Shown here piece after piece: positions 12,341 through 22,460 of a stretch of 64,000 nucleotides of DNA. Position 1 is the first letter of the stretch; every line of letters starts with the position of its first letter. Below the pieces are notes generated by a model, which worked only from the letters and a program-made list of their open reading frames with translations, did not search any database and was not told the origin of the DNA. A program made the translations under genes and the position numbers. Source of the stretch: Cynocephalus volans (lineage: Eukaryota; Chordata; Mammalia; Dermoptera; Cynocephalidae); NCBI RefSeq assembly GCF_027409185.1, contig NC_084464.1, positions 46,227,095 to 46,291,094 of the forward strand, in the 5' to 3' direction.

Positions 12341-12739
12341 GCAAATGAAGGATTTTAAAGGACATCCCAAAAGGTTAAGAACAAGAGCTTTGAGGTTCTT
12401 AGTACTAAAATCTCAGGCTGATTTTAGTGCCTCCTTTCCCAAGCAGAATAAACTTCAAATGTCATCAATGGAGCCTAGATTAGAGTCACCAACCAGGCTG
12501 AGTCACCTGCAATCTCATCAACCTAACAAAGCAGCCCTGCTCTTTCCCACAATTGCAAGGATTTGGGGGGAAGTGAATTTAAGTATGCCAGTTTGGGAGA
12601 GTGAACGTTATTTGAGTTTCTTCTTCCAATGGGGAGTCTGCCTGCTTTAAGAAGGCAATTTGTAACGTGTAATTCCAAGAAACAGTCCTACAGTGGCAGC
12701 CAGGACAGGTGGTGTGTTTCTCCTACCATATTTATTTTC

Positions 12740-13492
12740 ATTTTCTTTTCTTCCCTTTTTTTATTGTTTAACAATCATTTACTTAATTTTTTAAATTCAT
12801 AAAGTTTAAACATCAAAAGTTCTGAAAAAGTACACAGTAAGTTATATCCCTCTCGCCTCTACTTTCTACAGTGATAACCACTGTTACTAGTTTTTTTTGC
12901 ATCTCTTTTGAGAGATTTCTAAGGCATTTATAAGATAATGCAAATATGTAGTATCTCCTTTTTTATATAAATGGTGTCTACTATAAACACTGTTCTGAAC
13001 CTTATTTTTTTCAATTAATAATAAATCTTGAAGAATTTTTCGTATGAGTATACATAGACATTTTTCATTGTTTTCTCTGGCTACATATTATTCCACCATA
13101 TGGATGTCCCATAATTTATTTAGCCAGCCCCTTGTTCATGGACATTTAAGTTTCTTGATTTTTGTTCTTTCTTTCAAACATTGCTTCAGTGAATAACCTT
13201 GTATATACATCATTTTGCACACCTACAACTAAAACTGTAGGATAAATTCCTAGAAATTAAATTACAGAGTCAAAGAGTATACACACAGGAAATTTTGGTA
13301 GACACTGTCAAATTGTCCTCAATAGAAATTGTTTCAATTTGGGGCCTGCCCATGGCTCACTCTGGAGAGCGTGGTGCTGACAACACCAAGTTAACGGTTA
13401 AGATCCCCTTACCAGTCATCTTTAAAAAAAAAAAAAAAAAGTCAGGTATATTGAGGTATAATTTACATACAATAAAATTCACTTTTTAGCGG
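12740..13492 (-). mobile_element. L1-type LINE fragment, reverse
   Basis: Contains TATTATTCCACCATATGGATG and AAACTGTAGGATAAATTCCTAG, typical of reverse L1 3' regions. A t-SINE at 13341 splits it; 13441-13492 continues as L1. Confidence 0.6.
13341..13440 (+). mobile_element. Short hybrid t-SINE
   Basis: GGGGCCTGCCCATGGCTCAC head runs straight into GTTAAGATCCCCTTACCAG and a long poly(A). Confidence 0.9.
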
Positions 13493-13649
13493 AGCTGTCC
13501 CTTGTATTTGGAAGGCTTTTCAGCTGGGAGCTACATGTTGGTGTTTTGAAGTACCTATCTGAGAGAATGATTACTGATTATAGTAAGGGAGTTACTGGGA
13601 GCATGTTACACTCAGGTCAAGATTTTGAAGGTCTCAGGTTTACAGTGTG

Positions 13650-13785
13650 TTCAATGGAAAGAGGGTAAGCACTGGACTCTGACTATCTGGGCTCAAATTC
13701 TGTCTTTGCCATGTATTAATTCTGTGATTTTGTTTGGATTATATCACCTCTTTGGGTCTCAGTTTCCTTATCAGTAAAAAACCTT
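13650..13785 (+). mobile_element. MIR
   Basis: AGCACTGGACTCTGACTATC, GGCTCAAATTCTGTCTTTGCC and GGGTCTCAGTTTCCTTATC. Confidence 0.7.
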
Positions 13786-15139
13786 CAAAATCAAATCCGA
13801 TCAGATAACATAAGGAAAGCACACTGTCTAGTGTTGACACAAACCCCTAAACCCTTCTCTCCCAGTAAAAGCCAAGCCACTAAAGACAACATGCCCTAGG
13901 GCAACAGAATGGTGAATGTGTGGGGGTGGGGTATCTGTCTTATTCCCAACCACAACCTCAGGTCCTGCCTGAGTATTAAGCCATATAGGGGCCACTTAAT
14001 GCTCCTGTTTCCAGCTTTCCAGGTTGGCACCCCTAGAGTCAGACTAAAACCTTCCTGTGTTAATAAAATGGGCTCAGAGAAAATATCATTAGCCAAGAAA
14101 AGACATTTCAAGAGGGAGTAATAACTCCTTTTCAGAAAGGAGTTACTCAAAACCACCCTGCCAAACCCGTTCTTCTGCCTTGGTAATTAGCGTCTGCCCC
14201 AGCTTCCTCCTAATGCCACAACCTCTTGGTCCAACAGCTTCGGATTAATTAAGAGGTTCAAAACAGAACATACTCCCTAGACCCTGGGACTTTGGCCTTT
14301 TCTATTCCCAGCAGCAAACCCTCTGTTTACTGTGAGGGAAGCAGGACAATCACAGCAGACCTAATGAATTGTTATTTCCTTCCCACCTGGCCAGACAAAG
14401 ATGGGTGGTGTCTGCTGTCACCCTGCAGGTGCCAGAGGGACATCCTCACTGTGGTCCTATTGTTGTCCTCATTTACTCAGGCTAGGAGAAAAAGCCTTGT
14501 CTCCGGATACCCATGGACTTGGAAAGCAGTAGCTAGGTCAGTCACATTCCAATCGATTTCACTTGCAGGGTAGAGTGAGATGAAGATTGGCAGCCACAGT
14601 CCTGAGTCCCCAGCCATAGTGATGTTTACACCCACCTAGGAGGCCTGGTATGAACTTCACAACTGGTGCCCTACATTTTGCTGTCGTTTCCAGGTAGAAA
14701 AATCAAGGCTTAGCCTTCTGAATCCACTTCATGACAGCCAGCTCTCAGTGCAAAATGAAAAGTTAGAGGGAAAAGCCACAGTATGACCCTTCCCAGTGAG
14801 GCGTCTATCAACAGATCAGTCCCTTCTGAGCTGGAAGCACAGCTCAGAGTTCAAAGTCTGCCTTTGGCATTCAGCCTTTCCCCTGCATATCAGCGCCTTG
14901 AAGTTTGGGAATGGAACTAAGAATTGTAGATTATGAAGAGTGCCTAATAGATGGAAGAGGCAGCAGCCAAAGATGGCTGCACAGTGAAGCTGAAATCTCT
15001 TATTGGAAAGGAGAGGTAAAATGCCTCTGAGTTCCACAACTCATCTCCTGTGTGGCCCTGAGGAGGCTTGGAAGGATTTCCAGACATAGAATTTAAGAAA
15101 CCTGGATTTTTGGTACCTATTCATATTACTGACAGTCCT

Positions 15140-15325
15140 AACACTGTCTACTATGCAGAGTTAAGTGCTTTATGAGAATTATCTTAATCAGCCCTCACAG
15201 TCATGACCTTATAAAGTTGGTAGTATTAAATATACTCTACTTTACAGATGGGGATGCTGAGACACAAAGAGATTAAGCAACTTCTCCAAGAATAGCTTGT
15301 GGTGGTACTGGCATTCAAACACTGC
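15140..15325 (-). mobile_element. MIR
   Basis: TTTACAGATGGGGATGCTGAGAC with downstream GGCATTCAAACACTGCC, reverse MIR. Abuts an MST LTR. Confidence 0.7.
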
Positions 15326-15328
15326 CAG

Positions 15329-15785
15329 TGTATTAGTCAATTTTCTGTTGCTTACAACAGAATACCTGAAACTGGGTAATGTATAAAGAAAATAAAGTTT
15401 ATTTCTTACAGTTTTGGAGGCTAGGAAGTCCAAGGTCCAGTGAACACATCTGGTGAAGACCTTCTTCCTGGTAAAGTTTCTCTATAGCAACTCTGGGCAT
15501 CACATGGTAAGAGAAATGGGCTGAGCAAAAGTGAATTAACCTTCCTACTCACTGTCCTTTTAAAGCCATAAGAACCATGCCCATGAGCACCCATTAAACC
15601 ATCAACCCATTTTTCCATGAATGGATCAATCCATTCACTAGGGCATGATCCTTGGAATCTAACCATCTGTCAAAGGCCTCACCTTTCAAAAAGCATAATT
15701 GGATTTCCCACCCTCTTAACACTGTTACAGGGAAGACCAAATCTCTAATACATGAAATTTGGGGGGACACATTTGACACATAACA
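15329..15785 (-). mobile_element. MST-type MaLR LTR
   Basis: Reads TGTATTAGTC, then ACCTGAAACTGGGTAATGTA, CAGTTTTGGAGGCTAGGAAG and ends ACACATTTGACACATAACA: a near-complete MST-like solo LTR on the minus strand. Confidence 0.75.
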
Positions 15786-15894
15786 GGCAGTCTGGATCCA
15801 GAAGCTGTGCTCATTACTACTACATGATACTGCCTCTTGATAAAGTCGTCTCATCATAGTCTTTACCAAATAATGCTACAATTCTTTGTTTAAA

Positions 15895-16015
15895 TGCTTA
15901 TCTCCCACACTAAACTTGATGGTGGGCACAGTGTGTTATTCATTTTCACTGATGATGGCCAACACAGACCTGAACCCCAAGTGGATGTTCAGTAAATATT
16001 TGTTGAGTAAGTGTT
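15895..16015 (+). mobile_element. L2 3' end
   Basis: AACTTGATGGTGGGCACAGTG and GTTCAGTAAATATTTGTTGAG, typical L2 3' end. Confidence 0.6.
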
Positions 16016-16710
16016 GGATAATCAAGTATTACTTTCTGCGCCTTAGCATTGGGGAAAGATATGGGAGAGTTGAGGGAAGGTGTAGGTTAACAAACTAAGA
16101 ACCAAAGTCCTCTGGTGGTGACAATGGAAATTACCACCTTAAACTGGCATCTTCTTTGAGTTTTGCAAACTGGGTTAGGTATGACCAATGTTGACAGCTG
16201 TACATGTCATTTCTGGCCCAGGACACTTTTCTGTACTTTCTCTTTGACAACAGTGCTCCCCCAAGTTTTGGATACTCTTCCCTCACTCTCTTAGGTTTAA
16301 GTGGGATTGTTAATCACAATTTCCCACCCATCCCCAAATAGGGAGGACTCTTGACCTAAGCCTGGCCATTCAGGCCTCTCCCTGGCTTTTGGCATTATAT
16401 GCTAGTAGGAAAGTTTGGAGATATTCGATGCTGTCTTACCTGGGTGTGTGGAGGAAGCCAGGCTGCGACGTGAGTGGATGAGGCCAATGTGAAAGTGAAG
16501 TAGACAAGCAGAGATGAGAGATGGAGAGAGAAAGAGACCAAATGACATTTTTTGAGGCCCTTGGTCAATTGTATCTGAGGATAAATCTACCCTATGATGT
16601 CTCAGCTTTCTGAGCTTCTGTATTTCCCATGTGCCTAAGCTAGTTTAAGTTTGGTTTTGTTACACACAACTAAAGAAATTATTTTTGTTTGTTTTTTTCC
16701 TTTTAAGAAT

Positions 16711-16817
16711 TTTTTTAATCTTTTTTTTTCTTTGGTGCTGGCCAGTATGGGAATCTGAACCCTTGACCTTGGTGTTAACAACACCATGCTCTTACCAACT
16801 TAGCTAACCGGCCAGCC
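16711..16817 (-). mobile_element. t-SINE monomer
   Basis: Reverse monomer ending GCTAACCGGCCAGCC. The target AAGAATTTTTTT (16705) reappears as AAGAATTCTTTT at 16818. Confidence 0.88.
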
Positions 16818-16830
16818 AAGAATTCTTTTT

Positions 16831-16997
16831 TATTTTTATTTTTAAGATGACCGGTGAGGGGATCTTAACCCTTGGCTTGGTGTTGTCAGCACCACGCTCA
16901 GCCAGTGAGCGAACCAGCTATCCCTATATAGGATCCAAACCTGTGGCTTTTCTGTTACCAGCACCGCGCTCTCCAGAGTGAGCCATGGGCCAGCCCG
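16831..16997 (-). mobile_element. t-SINE dimer inserted at the previous SINE's target site
   Basis: TSD AAGAATTCTTTTT at 16818-16830 and 16998-17010. The left copy is also the right duplication of the monomer at 16711. Confidence 0.92.
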
Positions 16998-17610
16998 AAG
17001 AATTCTTTTTAATACAGTACACTATGTAAGGTTTCCAGATTGAGGGGAAAAAAAATTGCATGGGACATGCTTATACCAAAAGTTATTGGTTGTTTATCTG
17101 AAATTCAAGTTTAATTGGGCATCTCTTCCTTATAGAGATACACAACAGTAGTAGAGCTGATGTGCAAAACCTGTACAACAAACATAATACATGAGTCAAT
17201 TCTTCTGGAAGATATTTTTTAGGAAGGGATAAAGTTAAGTAATTCAACTGGGTAACTTGAGGTATTTTTATATAAAATAACCACAGAGGAGATATGAACT
17301 ATAATAATTAAAACAATTGGTAGAGTCACATTAATAGACCAGTAAAATAGACTAGAAAGCCCAGATTTGAAATAGAATATACAGAGGAATACAATATAGA
17401 CTATATTCTATAGAATAGAATATAGGATAAAATTAGCATTTCAAATTAGTATAAAAAATGATAGATTATTCAATAACTGGTGCTAGGATCACGGGATTGC
17501 TGTTTGTGAAAAGAAAAATTAGATCAGATCCCTATTTCTATTCCTTCCTTTAAAATAAATTCCAGAGAGATAAAAGATATAAATATAAAAAAAGGAAAGT
17601 AAAATAAATT

Positions 17611-17787
17611 TGGGGCTAGCCCATGGTTCACTTGGGAGAGTATGATGCTGATAACACCAAGGCCATGGGTTCGGATCCCTATATAGGGATGGCCAGTTAG
17701 CTCACTTGGGAGAGTGTGGTGCTGACAACACCAAGTCAAGGGTTAAGATCCCCTTACTGGTCATCTTTAAAAAAAATAAAAAGAACT
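17611..17787 (+). mobile_element. t-SINE dimer
   Basis: The second unit carries a head-type D-arm (CTCACTTGGGAGAGTG) instead of the usual CTCACTGGGTGAGCG. An AGTAAAATAA repeat flanks both sides. Confidence 0.9.
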
Positions 17788-17890
17788 AGTAAAATAATTA
17801 GAAAAAAATGTGAGAGAATTAAAAAATATAATAGTCAAGGATATGAAAAAACAGTCTACATAGAAGGCTCTATAGACTCTCTTAAAAAAA

Positions 17891-17981
17891 TTTTTTTGTG
17901 GCTGGCCAGTACATGGATCAAACCCTGGACCCTGGTGTTATCAGCACTGTTCTCTAACAAAGTGAGCTAACCCGCCAGCCC
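17891..17981 (-). mobile_element. t-SINE monomer
   Basis: TTTTTGTGGCTGGCCAGTACATGG to GCTAACCCGCCAGCCCC. Confidence 0.87.
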
Positions 17982-18044
17982 CCTTTTTAACGTTCTCAAA
18001 CATATGAAAATATGCTCAACTTTATTCATAAGAAAAACAAAAAT

Positions 18045-18233
18045 AGGCCGGCCCGTGGCTCACTTGGTAGAGTGCGGTGCTGATAACACCAAGGCCACGG
18101 GTTCGGATCCTATATAGGGATGGCCGGTTTGCTCACTGGCTGAGCGTGGTGCTGACAACACCAAGCCAAGGGTTGAGATCCCCTTACCGGTCATCTTTAT
18201 TAAAAAAAAAAAGAAAAGAAAAAAGAAAAAAAA
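18045..18233 (+). mobile_element. t-SINE dimer, 15-bp TSD
   Basis: AAGAAAAACAAAAAT at 18030-18044 and 18234-18248. A well-preserved copy of both units. Confidence 0.94.
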
Positions 18234-18452
18234 AAGAAAAACAAAAATTAAAATTATAAAACAATACCATTTTTAACCTATCAAACTGAAAAGATAAAAA
18301 AGCACTTTCAAATACAACCACAATGGAGGGCAATTAGTGCAGTATTTTTCAAAATTACAAATGCGAAGCTCTTCAACCCAGCAATTTCACTTCTAGAACT
18401 TTATCCTATAAACATGTTTGTGTGTGTGTGAATTAACTATGCACTACAGCAT

Positions 18453-18958
18453 TGCTGTAATTTGAATGTTTCCCCCTAACTCATATTAAAGCTTGATCCC
18501 CATTGTAACAGTAAGAGGGTAGGAAATCTGACTATGATATTTGAAAGGTGAGGCCTTTAAGAGATGATTGGATCATAAGGGCTATGCACATATGAATGGA
18601 TTAATCTATTCACAGATTAATGGGTTAATGGATGAATGTGTTACCATGGGAGCAGACTGGTGGCTTTTTTCTTTTTTTTTGGTGGCTGGCCATTATGGGG
18701 ATCCAAGTCTTTGGCCTTGGTGTTATAATGAGGAGAGAAAGGAGCATGTTAGGGTGCTCTTCCCCCTCCCCAACATGTGATACCCTGCTTTGCCAACAGA
18801 CTCTTCAGAGTCCCCACCAGGAAGAAGGCCCTCACCAGATGCATCCCCTCAACGTTGGGCTTTCCAGCCTCCAAAACTTTAGGAAATAAATTCTGTTTCT
18901 TTATAAATTACCCAGTTTCAGGTATTTCTGTTATAAGCAACAGAAATGGACTAATACA
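18453..18958 (+). mobile_element. MST-type MaLR LTR with SINE remnant inside
   Basis: TGCTGTAATTTGAATG at the start, GGTGAGGCCTTTAAGAGATG, GGAAGAAGGCCCTCACCAG and GAAATGGACTAATACA at the end. A t-SINE remnant interrupts at 18665. Confidence 0.75.
18665..18727 (-). mobile_element. t-SINE remnant inside MST LTR
   Basis: GGTGGCTGGCCATTATGGGGATCC to GGTGTTATAA; the 5' half is missing. Confidence 0.8.
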
Positions 18959-18986
18959 ATTACACATCTGGAAAATAGAACCAGGA

Positions 18987-19075
18987 GGCCTGGCTGGTTA
19001 GATCAGTTGGTTAGTGTGGTGCTGATGACACCAAGGTCCAGGGTTCAATCCCTGTACCAGCCAGCCATAAAAAAA
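18987..19075 (+). mobile_element. t-SINE monomer, 10-bp TSD
   Basis: AGAACCAGGA at 18977-18986 and 19076-19085. The GATC-like loop reads GCTGATGACACC. Confidence 0.92.
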
Positions 19076-19460
19076 AGAACCAGGAAACATGTTTTTGTTT
19101 ATGTATATGTAATCTATCTCTAAGAATATGCAAGAAACCGGGAACAAGAGTGAAGCTGGGGAACACACTCTTTTGTTCTTTTCTAATTTTGAGCCATGTG
19201 TATGTACTACTTATTCAAAAATAAATAAAATCCATTTTAAGTGTAAAATACCTTGAGAAAAACTGAAAAACATAGATGTGTTATGGAGTAGATTATAAAC
19301 ATTGTGGGTTTTTAAGATACCATGCGGGAGATCAAAGGCATTTCAAGCTCAGGTGGACACTTGGAATTTTGATCCTAGACCTAGGAGAATGAGGGTAACA
19401 AACTCTTTCAGTTGCCTGGGACACTCAAAGGAAAAGTGTGAAAACACTATTTTAAAAATA

Positions 19461-19574
19461 GGGGGGCTGTCTGGTTAGCTTAGTTGATTAGAGCTTTTTG
19501 TAACACCAAGGACAAGGGTTCAGATCCCTATACCAGCCAGTCACCAAAACAAAATAAAACAAAATAAAACAAAA
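19461..19574 (+). mobile_element. t-SINE monomer with (AAAAC/T)n tail
   Basis: CTGTCTGGTTAGCTTAGTTG to CCAGCCAGTCACCAAAAC, then AAAATAAAAC repeats. Confidence 0.88.
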
Positions 19575-20566
19575 GATAATAAGGCCCATGGGCAGATCAT
19601 GGGGGAGATACCCTTTGGAATGTGGATGTGAGAATTCTTGTATGTAAGTCAGAATCCAACCTGGAATACAGAAACCACTCTAAGTATTTAAAACAGAGCG
19701 AATTTAATCCAGAGAATTGGTTTATATAGATGTTGGTAGAGATAAAAAGCCAAACAGAATAGTGAAATAGCCCAAAGTTGAATGATAGCCAGAATCTGCT
19801 GTCACCCATTACAGTGGAAGAACAGAAGGAGGACAAGGTGTTACCAGAGGCCAGGGGCTAGGATCTTTTGCTAGAAGTTTGTAGTTTGCCGGGTAGGTCA
19901 GAGGACACAGCCTGATTTTGAGGGTTGGAGTAGGATAGATACTACAGCTTGGGGGTGGGCTGGGGGTAGGGGTTACTCTGGCTTTTTTTTTTTTTTTTTG
20001 ACCCCTCCAATCTCCAGCAAATGCATCCCATTGATGGAGTCCAGCAATTCAACCTGGAAGCCAGCCAGCACAGGAGCCCAGGCCATGTAGCCTTCATGGA
20101 GTCAGTCCTCCACTGCCATCCTAAAAAGAGCAGGGGAAAGGTGAAGAATAAACTTAAAGGCAAAACAGGCTAGGTTCAGCACAGAGGGAAATCAGGAAAA
20201 TATCAAAACATAATGATGAATTCATCTTCTTGAGGAAAATCAGCTTGGGGTGCCTGGACAAAGGTTTTCCAGAGCTGTAACATTGAGGTCCAGACATTTT
20301 CTCCAAAATGTTATTTATAGCTGGTTTGTCTAAACTAGGATCTAACTCTGGACCATACACTACATCTGGTTGTTATGTCTCTTAAAAATATTCTAGTCTA
20401 GAACACCTTATCTTGATTTGATTAGGGAAAGAAGCCAGTTGTCCTATACAATGTCCCACCTTCTGAATTTGTTTGCTACCTTTTGTTTTCCTCTAGCTTG
20501 ATCCTCTAGCCTATCGTGTAAACGTAATTAGATCCAAGTTAAATATTTTTAGTAAGAATATATCAC

Positions 20567-20667
20567 AAGGCTGGCTGGTTAGCTCAGTTGGTTAGAGCAC
20601 AGCCTTGTAATACCAAGGCCCCACATTCAGATCCCTGTACCAACCAACCACCAAAAAAAAAAAAAAA
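20567..20667 (+). mobile_element. t-SINE monomer, 13-bp TSD
   Basis: AAGAATATATCAC at 20554-20566 and 20668-20680. Confidence 0.93.
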
Positions 20668-20755
20668 AAGAATATATCACTGCTGATAATGTCTATTTAA
20701 TGCTGGCATCTCGTAATATCTGTTTGTGTCTAAGTCATTAATAATGCTAAAATTT

Positions 20756-20870
20756 AGGGCTGGCCCATGGCTCATTTGGGAGAGTGTATTTTTTATTTAT
20801 AATAAATAAATGAATGAATGAATGAATGAATAAATAAATAAATAAATAAAAATAAAAACAATAAAAAAAA
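20756..20870 (+). mobile_element. t-SINE head joined to (ATAA/ATGA)n, TSD kept
   Basis: Only about 33 nt of the dimer head (GGGCTGGCCCATGGCTCATT) survive, then about 80 nt of AT microsatellite. ATAATGCTAAAATTT and ATAATGCTAAGATTT flank it. Confidence 0.75.
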
Positions 20871-21039
20871 ATAATGCTAAGATTTACCACCTACTATTAG
20901 GGTGGTAAGAACCTGATAACTTCATTGCACAGTTAACTTTTCTCTTAGGACCAGGACGTAATCTTTGTGTTACTTAACCTTATTAAAGTTCAGGTTCCTC
21001 ATCTGAAAGGTGAATGAATTAAATAAATTAATGAATTTA

Positions 21040-21150
21040 TTTATTTATTTATTATTTATTTTTTTTAAAAAGATGACCGGTAAGGGGATCTTAACTCTTG
21101 ACTTGGTGTTGTCAGCACCACACTCTCCCAAGTGAGCCACCCACTGGCCC
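21040..21150 (-). mobile_element. Short hybrid t-SINE, 20-bp TSD
   Basis: TAAATAAATTAATGAATTTA is exact at 21020-21039 and 21151-21170. Same head-tail join as the copy at 12249. Confidence 0.93.
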
Positions 21151-21429
21151 TAAATAAATTAATGAATTTAAAGTGCCTAGGACATAGTAAACATTCAAAT
21201 GAAGTAGCAATTATTATTATTATTTGTTGCAACTCCATCATCAGAGAATATGGGGCAGAAGAACGAAAAATCTCCCCCTCCTCAGTTCCTAACACTTATT
21301 TCCATTTTCTAAAATAAAAAGGCTGGCCATTTTGGAGTCTGATAGATCACAGGGTGGAAGTCTGACATTGTTGCTAGAAGGGGTTTTATCTGTGGACAGC
21401 GTACTTCTATCAATTTATCCCTAAGTAAT

Positions 21430-21640
21430 AACTACTATTTCTGGAGAGCTTAGTATCTACAGACGTTGCACTAAACACTTTACAAGCATTTTCACATTTA
21501 ATTCTTCCTTAAATCCCACAAATAAGAATTATTACCCATACTTTTCAGGTGAGGAAACTGAGGATCAGAAAGATTAAATAATTTTCTCAAGTAGAACAGC
21601 TGGGAAGCAAGGAGATGGAATTTGAAACTGGGGATTCTAC
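21430..21640 (-). mobile_element. MIR
   Basis: CAGGTGAGGAAACTGAGGATCAG and AAGGAGATGGAATTTGAAACTG, reverse MIR. Confidence 0.7.
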
Positions 21641-21697
21641 TAACTCCTGAGGTTAATGAGACTCAAAAGATAGGAAATTTTAATAGTGTGTGTGTGG

Positions 21698-21713
21698 CGG
21701 GGGGGGGGGGGGG
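21698..21713 (+). repeat. Poly(G) tract after (TG)n
   Basis: About 16 G residues preceded by TGTGTGTGTGGC; could form a G-quadruplex or be a read artefact. Confidence 0.9.
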
Positions 21714-21839
21714 ACACGATATGTAAAGCTTGCAGTTGGCTTTATTGCTTTAAGAAACCTATCATTTCTGAGTTGTCACCTTTTCAGCAAGCTTTCTCTG
21801 TATTCTTTAAAGTGTAACGCTCCTTTTCCCTGCTTCATT

Positions 21840-22023
21840 GCCCCCGCATAGCTCTTTGCTCCATCTGAGCTACTACATATTGATTTTATCATGTTTTAAC
21901 CCCACTAGAATGTCAACTTCATGACAAGGATTTTTGTCTGTTTTCTTCACTGCTGTTTTCTCAGTATTTACAGCAGCGTCCGGCACACAGCAGGTATCAT
22001 TAGATATTTGGCTAAAGAATGAA
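21840..22023 (+). mobile_element. L2 3' end
   Basis: CACTAGAATGTCAACTTCATGAC and GGCACACAGCAGGTATC. It ends just before the SNRPC promoter. Confidence 0.65.
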
Positions 22024-22024
22024 T

Positions 22025-22460
22025 AACGCGCTTCCGGAAGCATCAGGAATCAAGATTAAATGAGCGTGGTTTGAACCTCGTAGGGACCCTTAATACTCCC
22101 CTCCGCCCTCCTATAGGAGAGAGGAAGAAAAGGAAAAGCCCCGCCTCTCCTTCTGGGGCTTCTGGTTTCGTCGCGGTTAGCTCGTCAGTTCCGCGGCGTC
22201 GGCGCTTATTGTGTGTGTCATTTCCTGGCGGTGCAGAACGGAGTGGACAACGGCCTGCAGAGCAACATGCCCAAGTGAGTGGGGGCCTGAAATCTGAGGG
22301 TGGTCGCTGTCACTAGTTGTGGTCCCGTGGGGGAGCGGAGAGCGGGTTCTGGTCCTTGAAGTCTGGAGGGAAAGGAGAGGATCTGGGGGCAATGGGGGAG
22401 GGAGACAGACCGGACGTGTGGAGGCCGACCCTGCTTAAGGCGACGACAAAAAAACTTGGT
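22025..22460 (+). promoter_or_regulatory. SNRPC: SNRPC promoter and CpG-rich first exon
   Basis: CpG density rises sharply here compared with the AT-rich surroundings. There is no TATA box. Visible elements are a palindromic ETS-type site CTTCCGGAAG at 22031-22040, a GC box (CCCCGCC, about 22139) and an ETS-like ATTTCCTGG about 50 nt before the ATG. This fits a housekeeping promoter with initiation near 22180-22200; the start site is inferred. Confidence 0.75.
22267..22274 (+). CDS. SNRPC: SNRPC coding exon 1 (8 coding nt)
   Basis: Only ATGCCCAA is coding before a GTGAGT donor at 22275. The AAG codon for Lys3 is completed by the first base of exon 2. The 5' leader lies upstream in GC-rich sequence from roughly 22180; the exact start site cannot be read from sequence. 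Confidence 0.93.

Larger units (their letters stand above)
17290..18450 (+). mobile_element. L1 ORF2 fragment
   Basis: Degenerate ORF2 3' portion (TCAATAACTGGTGCTAGGATCA; CAGCAATTTCACTTCTAGAA), with three t-SINEs inserted. Ends at an MST-type LTR. Confidence 0.6.
1..22020. other. Intergenic region upstream of SNRPC
   Basis: Apart from the repeats and the RPL35A retrocopy no gene was recognised. Stretches with nothing identified include 1-670, 1211-1960, 4937-5465, 5968-6720, 7694-8310, 13793-15130, 16020-16700, 19086-19460 and 19575-20550. Confidence 0.6.

Noticed and set aside
14292-14573. 93-codon ORF in unique sequence
   Set aside because: No recognisable domain, splice context or poly(A) signal; length is compatible with chance.
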